Positions 12,601 to 24,009 of a stretch of DNA of 64,000 nt are shown piece after piece. The DNA comes from Bradysia coprophila. Taxonomy: Eukaryota; Arthropoda; Insecta; Diptera; Sciaridae. Position numbers and translations under genes: made by a program. A model generated the notes under the pieces. That model did no database searches, was not told where the DNA came from, and saw only the letters and a program-made list of their open reading frames with translations. Position 1 is the stretch's first letter. Every line of letters begins with the position of its first letter. The DNA lies in contig NC_050735.1 of assembly GCF_014529535.1 (NCBI RefSeq), positions 1,364,001 through 1,428,000 of the forward strand, given 5' to 3'.

Positions 12601-13677
12601 TGAGTGCGTTTAAGTACGAAAATCAAATTTTTATGTCCTCCGGGCGGACAATAGACCATACCTGTTTTACACTTTCATTGCGTCGGAGTCTATTTCAGTT
12701 CACACATCGGCACAAAATACTGTTAAAAGATAGTTAAGTTGTTAAAAAAATCGTTCACACCAACCAGTGTGGATGTGGAGTGTTGAAATCCTAAACTCGT
12801 CAGACGGCTGGTGCACTAGCTTCTGGTGACTAGAGAGATTTTCAATTTACGATTTCACAAATAATATTCATACCCTAATCATCGTCGTACAATACCGTCC
12901 AATCAGACAGAATTGAATGTCCCGTTCACAGCTGTGTGTAATTGTGCAATATTGTATTCATTAGGTTATGTAACAAAGTACGAGTCAAATTCTAAATATG
13001 AATTAATTCAGTCCGGTATATAATTGTACGAAATCATCAGCGGATGCTATAGAGATTTTATTATATTTGCACGCCAATTTCGGTCGTACCGGTGGTTATA
13101 CGTATTCATGTCATTGTCATTATATTCGATCCACTAAACACGTCATTATCAGTCGGATTTTGAATGGAAAAGCCACATTTAATGTGATTTGATTAAATTA
13201 TTTAATTTAAAATCAAATTATAGCACTTTTCGTTATCAATATGAATATTGTGATTAATTTTGTAAATTCGGAATTCGAAAGACTTTATTGACCGGTTAAT
13301 TTTTCACGTCTGAATAGATCCGGAAAAATCTCGAAATTTAAATAATATCAATTTACAGAACATAGGGGAGGAGGAGTATGATGTGGAAATGGAAATGCGA
13401 AGAAGTTCTATGCATCTTATCATTTTAACATCGACTGAATAAATTCAATTCATGAAATTAGCAAATTAAAGTTTCCAAACTCGATTTTCATTTTGCAGGA
13501 TCAAGGAAAATGTTTCGCGAAGCTTAATGCCACTATCTCACTTTCAATAGTGTTGTATATTACTGGGTGTGATGTGACTACCGATAATAACCACATTGTT
13601 TGAAAAGCAAAACATATTTCGTTAGCCGAATGGTTAGTAGTGTTAATTTGGTTTCGGTGAACCTCTGCACGGCAGAG

Positions 13678-13815
13678 TAAAATAAACCAGGCAGTAGCGG
13701 TTCATTTTTGAACGTCAAATAATTGACAATGAAAATGAACACTTATTGATAATTCAGGCCACTAGTGCCCTAGTCAAATGAAGCGCTCCTGCCTGGTTTA
13801 TTTTACTCTGTCGTG
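13678..13815. mobile_element. 138-bp TIR MITE, copy 1
   Basis: The ends CACGGCAGAGTAAAATAAAC and its near-perfect reverse complement (ending TCTGTCGTG) define an imperfect inverted repeat of 27 bp. A second, longer and more decayed copy lies at 20735-21039. Confidence 0.75.
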
Positions 13816-14139
13816 ACTTTGTATGAAAACATTCACTTTTCGCAGCGCCGTTGCGGAAATATCTTTTCCCTTATACAGATTGAATCGTAATAAATCTGGT
13901 GCTTCCTCACTACTCTTGTGTACCATCACAATTATTAGAATGCATGTTTCATAATATACGTCACCGTACACCTTTGTGCATATTCAATGACTACAGAAAA
14001 CAATCAATCAATTGACAAACAATAAAAACACCCATCGTCAACAAGACCTAGTTGACTGGAAAAATAATTGTTTTATTGCACACACAAATACTTACACAAG
14101 TGGAACACTTATAGCTTATAAGTTCGACCTGTTGAATTA

Positions 14140-15265
14140 GCCATCCAGAGTATACCGAAATAACCTGTCACAGACGGCCAGCATATGAACAGATTTACTA
14201 TAGATCATCTTCGAGATAAACAGCCTCGATGAAGCGGGTAACAGTGGCAGAGTCGTTTTGTCGTTGCGTCATATTGCGACAAAGTGGTACAACGAAAAAG
14301 TGACAGTTGAGAAAATTATAAATCAGATTTCTTGTTTTGATGTGGTTGATTTTGATGATTTTTCGTTTTTTGTGTGAAAAAGTGTGCAAAATTATGATTT
14401 TATTATTAATAATTGGTTAGCAATGTACCATCCGTGTACAGTGTGCTCATAGATATTAAAATCGGTGTTCAATGTTTTCAAAAACGTAAAAACCCGTGGC
14501 TAATGTTCTCGCTTTCATAAACATTAAAATTGTTTTTATGTGAATAGATCCAAAGAAACTGTTACATTGAGATATGTACCTAGGATAGCACTCACACGAC
14601 CTGATTCATTTCCTGTGCTCTAAACGGTCTAGATTCTAGGCCTGAGACTTTTTCTGAATCTGTTTATGTGATCAGATTTTCGCTGTTTCAGTTCCTGTGA
14701 TCAATCGATTAAAAACCTAAACCCAACTTGATTTCAATTAGACTTTCTCGTTTCAGGCTAGGTTTGAGCTGTTGCGAGTATTGATTAGAAAAATGTTGAT
14801 TGTTTCTTGTGTTCAATCAATCAAAATCGAATTCTTAAAAATTCAAATTCAAAAATGTTGCGCTAAGAAAATCCAAATTTTACGACAGAACCACTTTGTC
14901 GCATTTTCTCATGTCGTAAAATTCTGTCTCTGCCACTGTTACCCGCTTCATCGAGGCTGTTTACTTCGAGATACGGTACTTTCAGACGTAGCCTCACTTA
15001 AGTTTCGTTAAATGTTTCGTTCATTCATTCATCTGTATGAGATTTTTTAACGGGGATGGCATTTCTCGACATGGATGGCATTTCTCGACATGGATGGCAT
15101 TGCAAACGATCAAAGATTTTCAGAGATTGATTTCAGAAATCTTTTACTTCATTTGTTTTGAACATGCTTTTTGCTATATACAAACTCATTAGTTAGAGCT
15201 TGTCGTCTATTGCTGTGGTTGTCGATAACAGATGACAGCCGTCTGTAACAGGTTAGGTTGTTGGT
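14140..15265. mobile_element. Nested MITEs around TIR element copy 1
   Basis: Three families appear stacked. The outer ends at about 14161-14200 and 15135-15260 match a repeat with TAACCTGTCACAGACGG ends. Inside it begins another MITE (TAGATCATCTTC at about 14202, continuing TACGGTACTTTCAGACG after 14972), of which a complete copy is at 51880-52136. The 747-bp element at 14217-14963 interrupts that second MITE about 15 bp from its end. The order of insertion is inferred from interruption. A 19-bp unit (GGATGGCATTTCTCGACAT) is repeated in tandem at 15054-15101. Confidence 0.5.
14217..14963 (-). mobile_element. 747-bp TIR transposon (8-bp target duplication), copy 1
   Basis: Perfect 36-bp terminal inverted repeats start TAAACAGCCTCGATGAAGCG. 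They are flanked by identical 8-mers CTTCGAGA (14209-14216 and 14964-14971). An 8-bp duplication fits hAT or P superfamilies; the superfamily is not settled because the ends start TA rather than CAG. No transposase frame is present. This copy is the uninterrupted version of the element at 26027-28851 and runs in the opposite orientation. Confidence 0.85.
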
Positions 15266-15657
15266 TAGTTTTCGCAGATGACGTGTAATTTATAAGTCAA
15301 CTTATAAGTTAGAAATTATAAGTCACACCTACATTCCATACAAGACGTTCGAGAATGTTACTAATAATTTCCATTTTATAAGTCGTCATTTGCGTAAACT
15401 ATCTAATATACCTAATCATCAACTCAACATATACTCTAAACATAAAGCTAAGCATTTTAATGGATGATATTTGCCTAAAATAATTTTTCTGGAAACTTTC
15501 ATCACCAAGCTACTATCAGACGTAACCTCAATTAAGTTTCGTTAAATGTTTCGTTCAAACATTTATTTGTATGAATTGTTTTTTTAACGTGGATGGCATT
15601 TTAAACGTCCTTGATTTTTTTTTATTTCTTGGCGTAAAACTATCTAATCGTAGCTTC

Positions 15658-15738
15658 ATACAGCGAAAGTATCGAATTTCTTTTGTTCTGTTTCAAATAT
15701 GACATTTAGAACAAAAGATATTCGATACATCGCTGTAT
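15658..15738. repeat. Inverted repeat around ATACAGCG / CGCTGTAT
   Basis: The arms ATACAGCGAAAGTATCGAAT and the matching ATTCGATACATCGCTGTAT flank a 20-nt loop, with AGAACAAAAG/CTTTTGTTCT inside. Related sequence recurs near 36.4-36.5 kb. Confidence 0.65.
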
Positions 15739-18700
15739 GTAGGGCTATCACCTCAGTTATAGATCTGTATGTAGAAAGCTTTAAATGGTATCGAGGAATC
15801 CCGTGGCCATACATTTTTTGAAACCCTCGTAATTTTGGAATAGGGTGCGAACTCGATCTATAGGCTAGTTGGAAAGCTTCCCGAAAAACCATTTTTTACA
15901 GAATTCAACCCCAAAAATTGTGTTTGTTCCATTGATTGACACTATAGATCGAGCACGCCCCCCCTTCCAATTTTCTCTTTCTCGTATGGATGGGTTCAAG
16001 ATTCCCTACTCTACTCTATTTTTTTCATTATATAAACGTCGGAATTTCTCTATTGGCGTAAGATTCCTAGCAGCTAGGCCAGGTAAATCATCATACTGTA
16101 TAAACCGTGATCGGGTGCATATTTTAGAAAAAAAGGTCTCCAAGCATTTTCGTTAGAGTGTATGACAACTTTCAAACGACCTGGACTTATTTATTCCGCT
16201 ACTAGCATAAATCCTTGATGCGAACAAAGCAAAAGTGATGGATGTCGAAACATTTCAACTATTTGAACTACTCTCTTTTAAGAATGTTGAATACAGTTCA
16301 GTATGGCATGCCTTGAAAGCTTTAAGTATCCAACTTCAAAAAAAAAAGAAACTTAACGCACACACAATACGATGTCTACTTCCTAAAATATTCAATCTCC
16401 CTACCGCATGCATAGATATTACGAGGAAAAAAAACGAGAACGTTTTTTGTACACAATTTTTGTATTTTATATCGGTCATCAATCTCAAAGAGAGTCTCAT
16501 TTGTTTGATGTTACACAAAAAAAAATTGTGAAGAAAATCTTTTCATGTGCACAGGACCTATGGTCGACGGAATTCTTGTGAAAATGATTTTGAAAAATGT
16601 GAGAATATATTCTGATTCTGTACGGTACACATAATGAGGAATGGTAAAATTGTAATTATTTGTTGGAATTTCTTTTTTCGATTGAATGTTCGTTTTGAAT
16701 AGATATAACAAATAACAAGTTGAGTTGAGCTATTTGCAAGATTGATGGTTGTTTCGATTTTCACAAGCCTTTTCGCATAAAATGTTGTTTACAGCAGGGA
16801 AACGTAATTATTGTGTGCGGCTTATTTCACACAAAAGGGAACTTTCCGCTAAATTCCTTGTTTTCGTGCAGAATTTCGTAAATTATTTTAATTGAGATAA
16901 AATTTTCCTGTTCATTTGCATAGATTATTGATATATTGGGATGTTGCATCAATCGATTTGTTCATGCATATATTCACGCACTGGTAGCGTTGCTAGATCT
17001 GTGAGTTATTCCTAATTAATTAGGTACACCAGACGAAAATAGCTTTGAACCTGTTTTGCCCCATTTAAACTTTTTTTCAATCCACACATAAAATCCACAT
17101 CAAAACTAACTGTATAATGTATGCAATCGCAATGCCATCTGTTAACGGTAGTCTTTAACGATTTCGTACGCTTTTCAAAATCTCTTTTTTTTCATGCTTG
17201 AGAAGAGATCAATTCGTGATTTTAACTTTCACTAACTTTCTAAGTTTATTTGAATTCGGATAGAGGTATGTTCAAATTTTGCTCACAACAAACAATTGTC
17301 GCCACATTCTATGTAAAAAGGTACGTTCGATTTCTTTCCGCTACGCGTCGCTCCATTTGTTGCAAGTCGCTAATAAATATTTTCGACTTCGTTACAACCA
17401 AGGGCTGAGGTAATGCCAATCATTATCTCCGCCCATGTATCTACCTTGGTTACAACCTTGTTATGGTCTCCTTATCTCCTTAGTCGTCAGAGTTCCATAT
17501 AATAATGTACTTGCCATATACCGTTTTGTTCCAAGGCCTTACGAATTGTCAAATGTCTGTCAAATTTCATTCATAACCTCTAAATCTAGACATAACATCA
17601 TTCATATTTGCATGTAAAGTCGCGTAGGTTAAATCACAGGGGATGAAATCTTAGCCGTTCGTGTTGTCAAAGTTCGGATTTACAGTTATTTGAAACAAAC
17701 CTATCCAAAGTCTACTCAAACAATATTAAACACACACACGACAGTTGATTTTGTTGAGTTTCTAAGTTTACGGAGAAGAGTTTCGAAGCTCATTTCGTTT
17801 ACTGTATGGCATCGAATTCAATGTACAGTTGAAGGATACCCCTGTCTCAATACTATTTATAATAGTAATAATTTTACGATTTTAACTATTAATAGAAAGG
17901 AACTTCATATCTTTTTTCGTGTCAAATAAAAGCAATGTTGAAAGATTTCTATCAGTGTCTCGTAAGGTTGTGGTTGCAATCGATGTCTTATCGTTCTAGC
18001 CAATTTAGCCCTCTTCTTCTTTTGAAATTGTAGTAGGGCCATGCCTAACTATAGTCTGCTTCGACACCGATTTTGTTTCTCTACGATATGCAAACTGCCA
18101 TAGTATTATTTAGTGGATTATCGTCTCGTTTTCTTCGATTCTGTACCGTTTAAGAGTGATATCGCCAAAACATCGAACAAAATCAGACATTTTGGGACAA
18201 GGTGTCACGAGTTTTATTGAGTTATAGCTCATTCGATTCGTTGAAATTTATTTTGTTGTCGACGATCGAGGTAGTGAAGTAAGGGTCTGCCAAAAGGGGC
18301 TCAAAATCGTTCATTTGCAATTACTCGAGTGAAACAATTTCGGGAAAAAACGCTTCTAGCTACGTTTGAAGGTCTTTAAGAGACGCAAAATTTGAGTATA
18401 CTTACCACCAGGTCCATGTTCACCTGACGGTGACAGCATTCCTTTTCTATTATTTATATCCGGTTGCAAATAGCATCAAGCATTTTTCGTCGTGGCTCGC
18501 GTAGCATAACTTTCAAACCGTAGCCATATGGAGGGACTGATACGTGGATGAATTTGAAAGAAATTCTTTGAAACAAGGAAACTGAATGTTGCCAATGTTC
18601 TATAAAAACGATTTATTTTGCTTCACTAACAATTCTTCGTACAGTATAGTTAATGGTTCAGTAAAATGTCTATAAATTGAATTCATCATTACCATAATTT

Positions 18701-20734
18701 GATATATACGATTTCCAACATTGGAAAGATATTTCAATTTCAATAATCTGCCAGCAAGGAAATGCGAGAGTTAGCTTTAAATGGCGATTTGTAAAATAAA
18801 AGGCAACAGTTAAAAGAATTATTGCAAAAGTTTGGAAGTTACATATATGTGTAGTATACGCGCCACTATAAATTATCTCATATGATAGAATCGCTTGCGT
18901 AAACTTTTCCGTAACACTTGAACATAAATTGAAAATGAAAAGCATTTGTAACGTTACAGAAAGCTGTTTACGAGCCCGTGTACATATTGGAAACATTCAT
19001 CGTTATAATTCAGAATTTTTCGAATGTATAATCTACTTGTAGGCGATGTAGTAATTTTATGAGTGGAAGTGGTGGCAGTGTAATAAATGCAAGTTTGAAT
19101 AAGATTTCTCTATCTTATATGTACGATTGTAGTGTTGAGACGATATTCTTGTTCAATCAATATAGAGTGTGTCACTTAAGATGATTAAAGTCTCAATTGA
19201 CTAACAGACGCAATCCATTTTATATTCAATTGGACTCTCATTGTCGTTAAGTCTTTGTCCTTTCTGATGCAGCTTCTGGGTCGTTCTTTCGCAATACATA
19301 TTACCGTGCAAATCTTTTGAAAGTGATTGGACAATTTTTTTAAATGATAAGAGAAATTTTGTTTAAGGCCAAGTTATGGCGTTCTCTAACGCTATGTAAA
19401 ATACTCAGATCAAATGAAGTAATAGATCCGGGAGTAAAACTGACTATATGTCTTCAGTTTGTGAAAGGTTCAATGAGTTACTGTTATCATTATCAAATCT
19501 TATCTTTGATAAGTATCACACTAAACTGTGTTCAATTAGAAATCGAATCACGGTTTTTCGTATAGCACAATGTCACTAGCCGCGAACGATGATTTGAAAA
19601 TTGATATGAATGAACGATATGTAGCTAAAATGCTCAAGTTGAGGTTATCATCAGCAAAAGTTGCGGATTAAAACAGTTCACCGTTCACCGAGCAGTTAAA
19701 TGCTTTTTATTGTAGAAATAGACCACTCCAACATGGCATCTGGAACTCACAAATTTAAATTGATAATTGATTGTAATCAAATGAACGCCATAATCTATTA
19801 AACTTGGTCGCTGCATTGTATTGTATTTCACTGATTGATTGAATGATTGATGAAGACGAAGAATAAATATTTCTTGTATGTGGTCGTATAGCTCTCGTTA
19901 ACCTTTTAGAAATGGCAAGTATAATCGGTATAATCATTTAAACTGTGTTCATCTCGTGTTCAAAACATTGTCTAGTCTTTTATACAAAATCTTGTACTTC
20001 ATTTGTTTTAGCATTCATTTTACTTTATAAAATTAACTTAACAGTAGGTCATCGCTCATTTCTTTCGTTCCTCTCGATAACAGTTGATTATCGTGAAAAA
20101 TGTTCGTGTTGTTGCAACATTTAAAGCAAACCATTTTCCTTTGATAGCTAATTTCGAATCAAAATAATACACTTTTTGATCCTCAATACTTACTCAGTAT
20201 ACAAGAGTCCTTTACTTTCCATTTATACGAAAAAGTTATTCCAATATTTGCTTTTCAGCTTCTAATAATTTCCTTGCATTCGCTGTGGTGTGAGTTAATA
20301 TATTATTTATTTAGCAGACAGCCTAAAAGTATAAGTTAACGAAATTTCATAAAATATTTACCAAAGAAATGTTGTGATAACAAAACGGACCGAATTGGGC
20401 GTTATTTATTTACGAACATTACAAGAACAAATTATATTCGTAATCTCCATAATTATCTTTGGAAAACGGTTACAATTAATTCACAACCCTCATAATATGG
20501 GCTTCGAACTCCATTTTATGTGAAAGTATGGCCGCAGCAACAGTTTATGCAGTGTCTGAAATATTTTGGAATTAATACGAAATTTATATTATCATCACTT
20601 TCCCAGATGGCAAAAATATCACACTAATTACATCGACTAGAAGTCGTAATTCCTAGTGGGAAGGTAATGTTACAATTAATCGACCTCTCCACCTTGGGAG
20701 GACCTGTAGTGGCTCCACTTTTTTAGTCCTTCAT

Positions 20735-21039
20735 CACGGCAGAGTAAAACAAGTAAGGCAGTAGCGGTTCATTTTTGAAATGTCAAATAAGAGACCTAAT
20801 ACATTGTATGAAAATGAACTCAAATGAACATAATAGTACAGGCCCTTGTGTCAGTAAAAATGGTTCACTTCGACAAAAATGCACTGAAAAAGTCGATTTT
20901 CGAAAAATAACAGGGCCAAAAACGTAAAGCGAGCGGATTGACGCGACTATAAATTGAATTTATTTTTTTCGCAAAATATAAGGCTACTAGATAATTCAGG
21001 TCCCTAGTCAAATCAAGGCACCTGCCTGGTGTTATTGAC
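20735..21039. mobile_element. TIR MITE, copy 2 (relative of 13678-13815)
   Basis: It begins CACGGCAGAGTAAAAC and ends CCTGCCTGGTGTTATTGAC, sharing GGCAGTAGCGGTTCATTTTT and the AATTCAGG-CCTAGTCAAAT region with copy 1. It is longer through internal sequence. Confidence 0.65.
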
Positions 21040-21830
21040 TTCATTCTTTGCGCTCATTTCTTTGCTCTGATAAATATCCATTAAATGTCAGTGAAGCTTG
21101 TTCACAAACAATAGGAAACTTCACTCTAGTAAATATCCTTGAAATGGTATAGCTGTGAAGTTGGTTCATAAAAAATAGAGCACTGACGTTAGTAATTTTA
21201 TGACGGAATTTTCTAGAAATGTACTTTCCAAATAGCATTTCCCTATAGAGCGTTGATACAAGAATTTTATGCAACGAAAAGCATTTCCCTTAGTTTTATA
21301 TCAAAATTTTCATCAGACTGAGAATAAACTCCTAAATTTCATCAATTTATTGCTTGATTTCCACTTACCAAAAAAGTACTCCATGTGAGTGACAAAATTC
21401 TTTTTGTTGAGTGGAAACCATACGTAGACCTTTATTATGCTATATAAGACCACACCAGAGAGAGAGTTCATCCTCTAATTTTGTCGTCGTTGTCGATAAC
21501 CGGTGCTACAAATTCGTATACTTAAAGATCAAAATTCCAAAGGATGTTAACATAATCTTAAAACACATTGGCACACTCGCACACATGGTTTTAAGCCATG
21601 TAATTACAGCGCTAGTTTTTACGTAGCTGTTTCGCTTTTTTTTATCAAATTATCAAATCGTTCTTCTATTATATGTGGATGAATTGGTGTTCTTGCACTG
21701 CTCTTTTTATCTCTCTTCAGAGCCGCGTTGTCTACGTTATCGTTTCTCTGAAATAGGTTTTATACAAGTAAAGGAAACATTCGATAATAAATTACGACCT
21801 TGCTTGCTTACGTAACATTTTATATTAATA

Positions 21831-21992
21831 GCTTTGAATAAAAAATAAAATTGTCTGTGAAAGTTCCATGTGCTTTGAGAAAAGTGTACCTTTGATGCAA
21901 ATTTGGTATTTGGTATTTTGGTATTTGGTATTGGTACAGTTTTCTCAAAGCACATGAAACTTTCACAGACAATTTTATTTTTTATTCAAAGC
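21831..21992. repeat. 60-bp near-perfect inverted repeat with ATTTGGT-repeat loop
   Basis: Arms 21831-21890 and 21933-21992 are almost exact reverse complements (start GCTTTGAATAAAAAATAAAA). The loop is a short run of ATTTGGT units. The arm similarity suggests a young fold-back element. Confidence 0.85.
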
Positions 21993-21993
21993 T

Positions 21994-22650
21994 GACATAT
22001 TTTTACTCGAAAATGTGGTCGTTCATTTTTCAAAAAGGGCTCTCGTAAAAAGATATCAGCGATCAAAAATTTCGAAACGCAGAAATGTAGGCTACAATTT
22101 CAGCGTACGCTCGGAACCTCTTAAGAGGCACCGGTACTTAGCTAAAATTGCAGCCTACATGTATGTGCATCATATTTCATTTTTGATGATATTTTTAAAT
22201 CAGAATCCTTTTTGAAAAATGTGCGACCACAATTCCGACCACGAATGTGTTAGCTTTCAACAGAAAATACATTTGGTTGCAGTCGTTTGACCAGCTCTTA
22301 GAAAAGTGAGCAGTTTAACGAAATTTTCATAAACTGCTCACTTTTCTCAGAGACGGGCAAGCTGCTGCAACCAAATCTGTTTTCTTTTGAAAGCTACCAT
22401 ATTCGTTGTCGGAATTGCGGTCGTACATTTTTCAAACAGGATTCTGATGGAAAGATATCATCAAAAGTAAACTAAAATCCTGTATTTAAAAATCGCCCTA
22501 ATGTATGCTTTTCAAAAAAGCACCGATGCCTCTTAAGATGCATAATCGCTTAGCTGAAATTTCAGCCTATATTTGTGCGTTTCGCATTTTATTTTCGATG
22601 TTATTTTTTACCAGAATATTTTTTGAAAAATGTTGAACCACAGTAAAGAC
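21994..22650. repeat. Two adjacent diverged palindromic repeats
   Basis: About 21994-22235 and 22420-22640 each run from GGTCGT-CATTTTTCAAA to TTTTTGAAAAATGT-GACCAC, with CTCTTAAGAGGCACCGGTAC-like sequence in the middle of the first. About 60860-61015 is a related half copy (AAGAGGCATCGGTACTTAGC). Confidence 0.6.
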
Positions 22651-23851
22651 AACAAGAGCGTTGGCTTTCAATGAAAATAGAATTGCTTGCGTGTTTGACC
22701 AGTCCTGAGACTGGGAAAAATCATCGAAAGTAATTTAAAATCTGTAATTCAAAAAACGCCCGAATGTATGCTTTTCAGCAATGCATCCTAATACATGCTA
22801 CTAATGCGATAAGTGAATCATACTTCGATGAATTTTCATCCTACCGAAATTAGCCTTACGAGAAAGGCACACTATTTCGCAAAAACAGCTTCGAATATCT
22901 GTGTAATCTGATGGATTATTCGGAGAATTTCGATATTCCAAAAATCGTTCCGACATTCGTCATTCTTAATGTACATGTTGAACGATATTTTCACCTTCTC
23001 TGTTTACATTTTATTCGTTTATCTGACCAATATCCGTATTGTTTAAATGCACATACACACGAGTATATTACGAAAATGCATAAATACATAGAGTGGAAAC
23101 AGAGTGTGTTTGCTAAACTCACATTGTTAACAGATGATTCATATACTTTTCTCAACTTACCACAATACAAGAATTCAAGAATATGCACACCTGATGGTCC
23201 ACTTTATAGCAGACAAAAACCTGATTAGTCAGTAATCTGTGTGTTTATGTTAATGGGCACTATGAATAACAATTGATTAATCATTCAATAATTATGTTTG
23301 AGGTATCGCAATGAAAATCGAGAGCAATTGCTTCGCGTTATATTGCAAAGACAATAAAGAGCTCAGGTGAGCAAACATTGGAGTGATGTGTTGAATATAA
23401 ATACGATGCTCGCGTTTACCTTTGTGTAGGCTAGTACCATTAGTGGTAGTATGACAAACTATCTAGAGATGGAGATAAGCTCGTTAAGTATTGACAAGGC
23501 TGTATATTTTGGGGAGGCGGTAATACTCCCTTTCCATATAATAAAAATCACCAAAATTAAATTGGTATGGCTTGGGTGTGATGAATTTTGAATAAGAAAC
23601 GTCGTGTGTCACCCGTGTATCTGCATCTGCGTGATCTTCCAAAGTTCACAGCATTAGTTACGTATGCGTAACAATTAAAGGTGACTGATGGATGATGTAA
23701 GATTCAGTTTCTGCAAATTGTAGGTTCTCCCAACACCAAGGTCAATGTAAAAGTGTAGAAACCAGAAGCTCTAACCCTTGTGCAGTAGAGCAGTAGAATT
23801 TCAATATATTTAAGTAGCCCACCCATTTACAAAATATAAGATGCCAATACT

Positions 23852-23858
23852 TATAAAA
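23852..23858 (+). promoter_or_regulatory. Candidate TATA box of the Gdh gene
   Basis: TATAAAA about 145 bp before the Gdh ATG predicts a start near 23885 and a leader of about 110 nt. It is supported by position and motif only. Confidence 0.4.
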
Positions 23859-23973
23859 CTAAGCAGCTGAGACGTTGTAATAACGTAGGATTCTAGTTTT
23901 GTTTGAAGCCTAGCTCAGTGGAAGGTGTTACTTTGTCGCAACTTCAATTTTACAAGGAAATAATTCAAGACCT

Positions 23974-24009
23974 ATGTTCTCGACATTTCTTCTAAAATGT
24001 TCCATATAA
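23974..24009 (+). promoter_or_regulatory. Upstream ORF overlapping the Gdh start codon
   Basis: An ATG at 23974 opens an 11-codon frame in the +1 register that stops at 24007-24009, 13 nt past the Gdh ATG at 23997. A scanning ribosome starting here could not start at 23997 except by leaky scanning or backward re-initiation, so it may damp translation. If transcription starts downstream of 23974 it has no effect. Confidence 0.45.

Larger units (their letters stand above)
7833..14140. other. Gene-free spacer with small repeats
   Basis: About 6 kb with no convincing exon. A TATATAAGG motif at 8091-8099 has no coding region attached. About 9180-9360 matches a repeat seen again at 45.17-45.39 kb (GTTGGAAATTGC, CGTTGAACAAATA). 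A (CT)n run spans about 9389-9410. A 100-bp inverted-repeat element lies at 9562-9661. GCGAAGC-centred fold-back pieces lie near 9.75 and 12.3 kb. From 10.5 to 11.8 kb the DNA is pyrimidine-rich with several short open frames that I cannot assign. A MITE lies at 13678-13815. Confidence 0.5.
15266..23850. other. Gene-free spacer, fold-back rich
   Basis: About 8.5 kb with no supportable gene. Inverted repeats lie at 15658-15738, 21831-21992 and 22.0-22.65 kb, MITEs at 20735-21039, and partial copies of dispersed repeats near 15.5, 19.4 and 20.0 kb. The 105-codon open frame at 22911-23228 is the longest in the stretch, but it has no family features or clear splice partners. Confidence 0.5.

Noticed and set aside
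22911..23228. Plus-strand frame of 105 codons
   Set aside because: Starts with ATG but has no domain, signal or splice partner I can recognise; not enough to call a gene.
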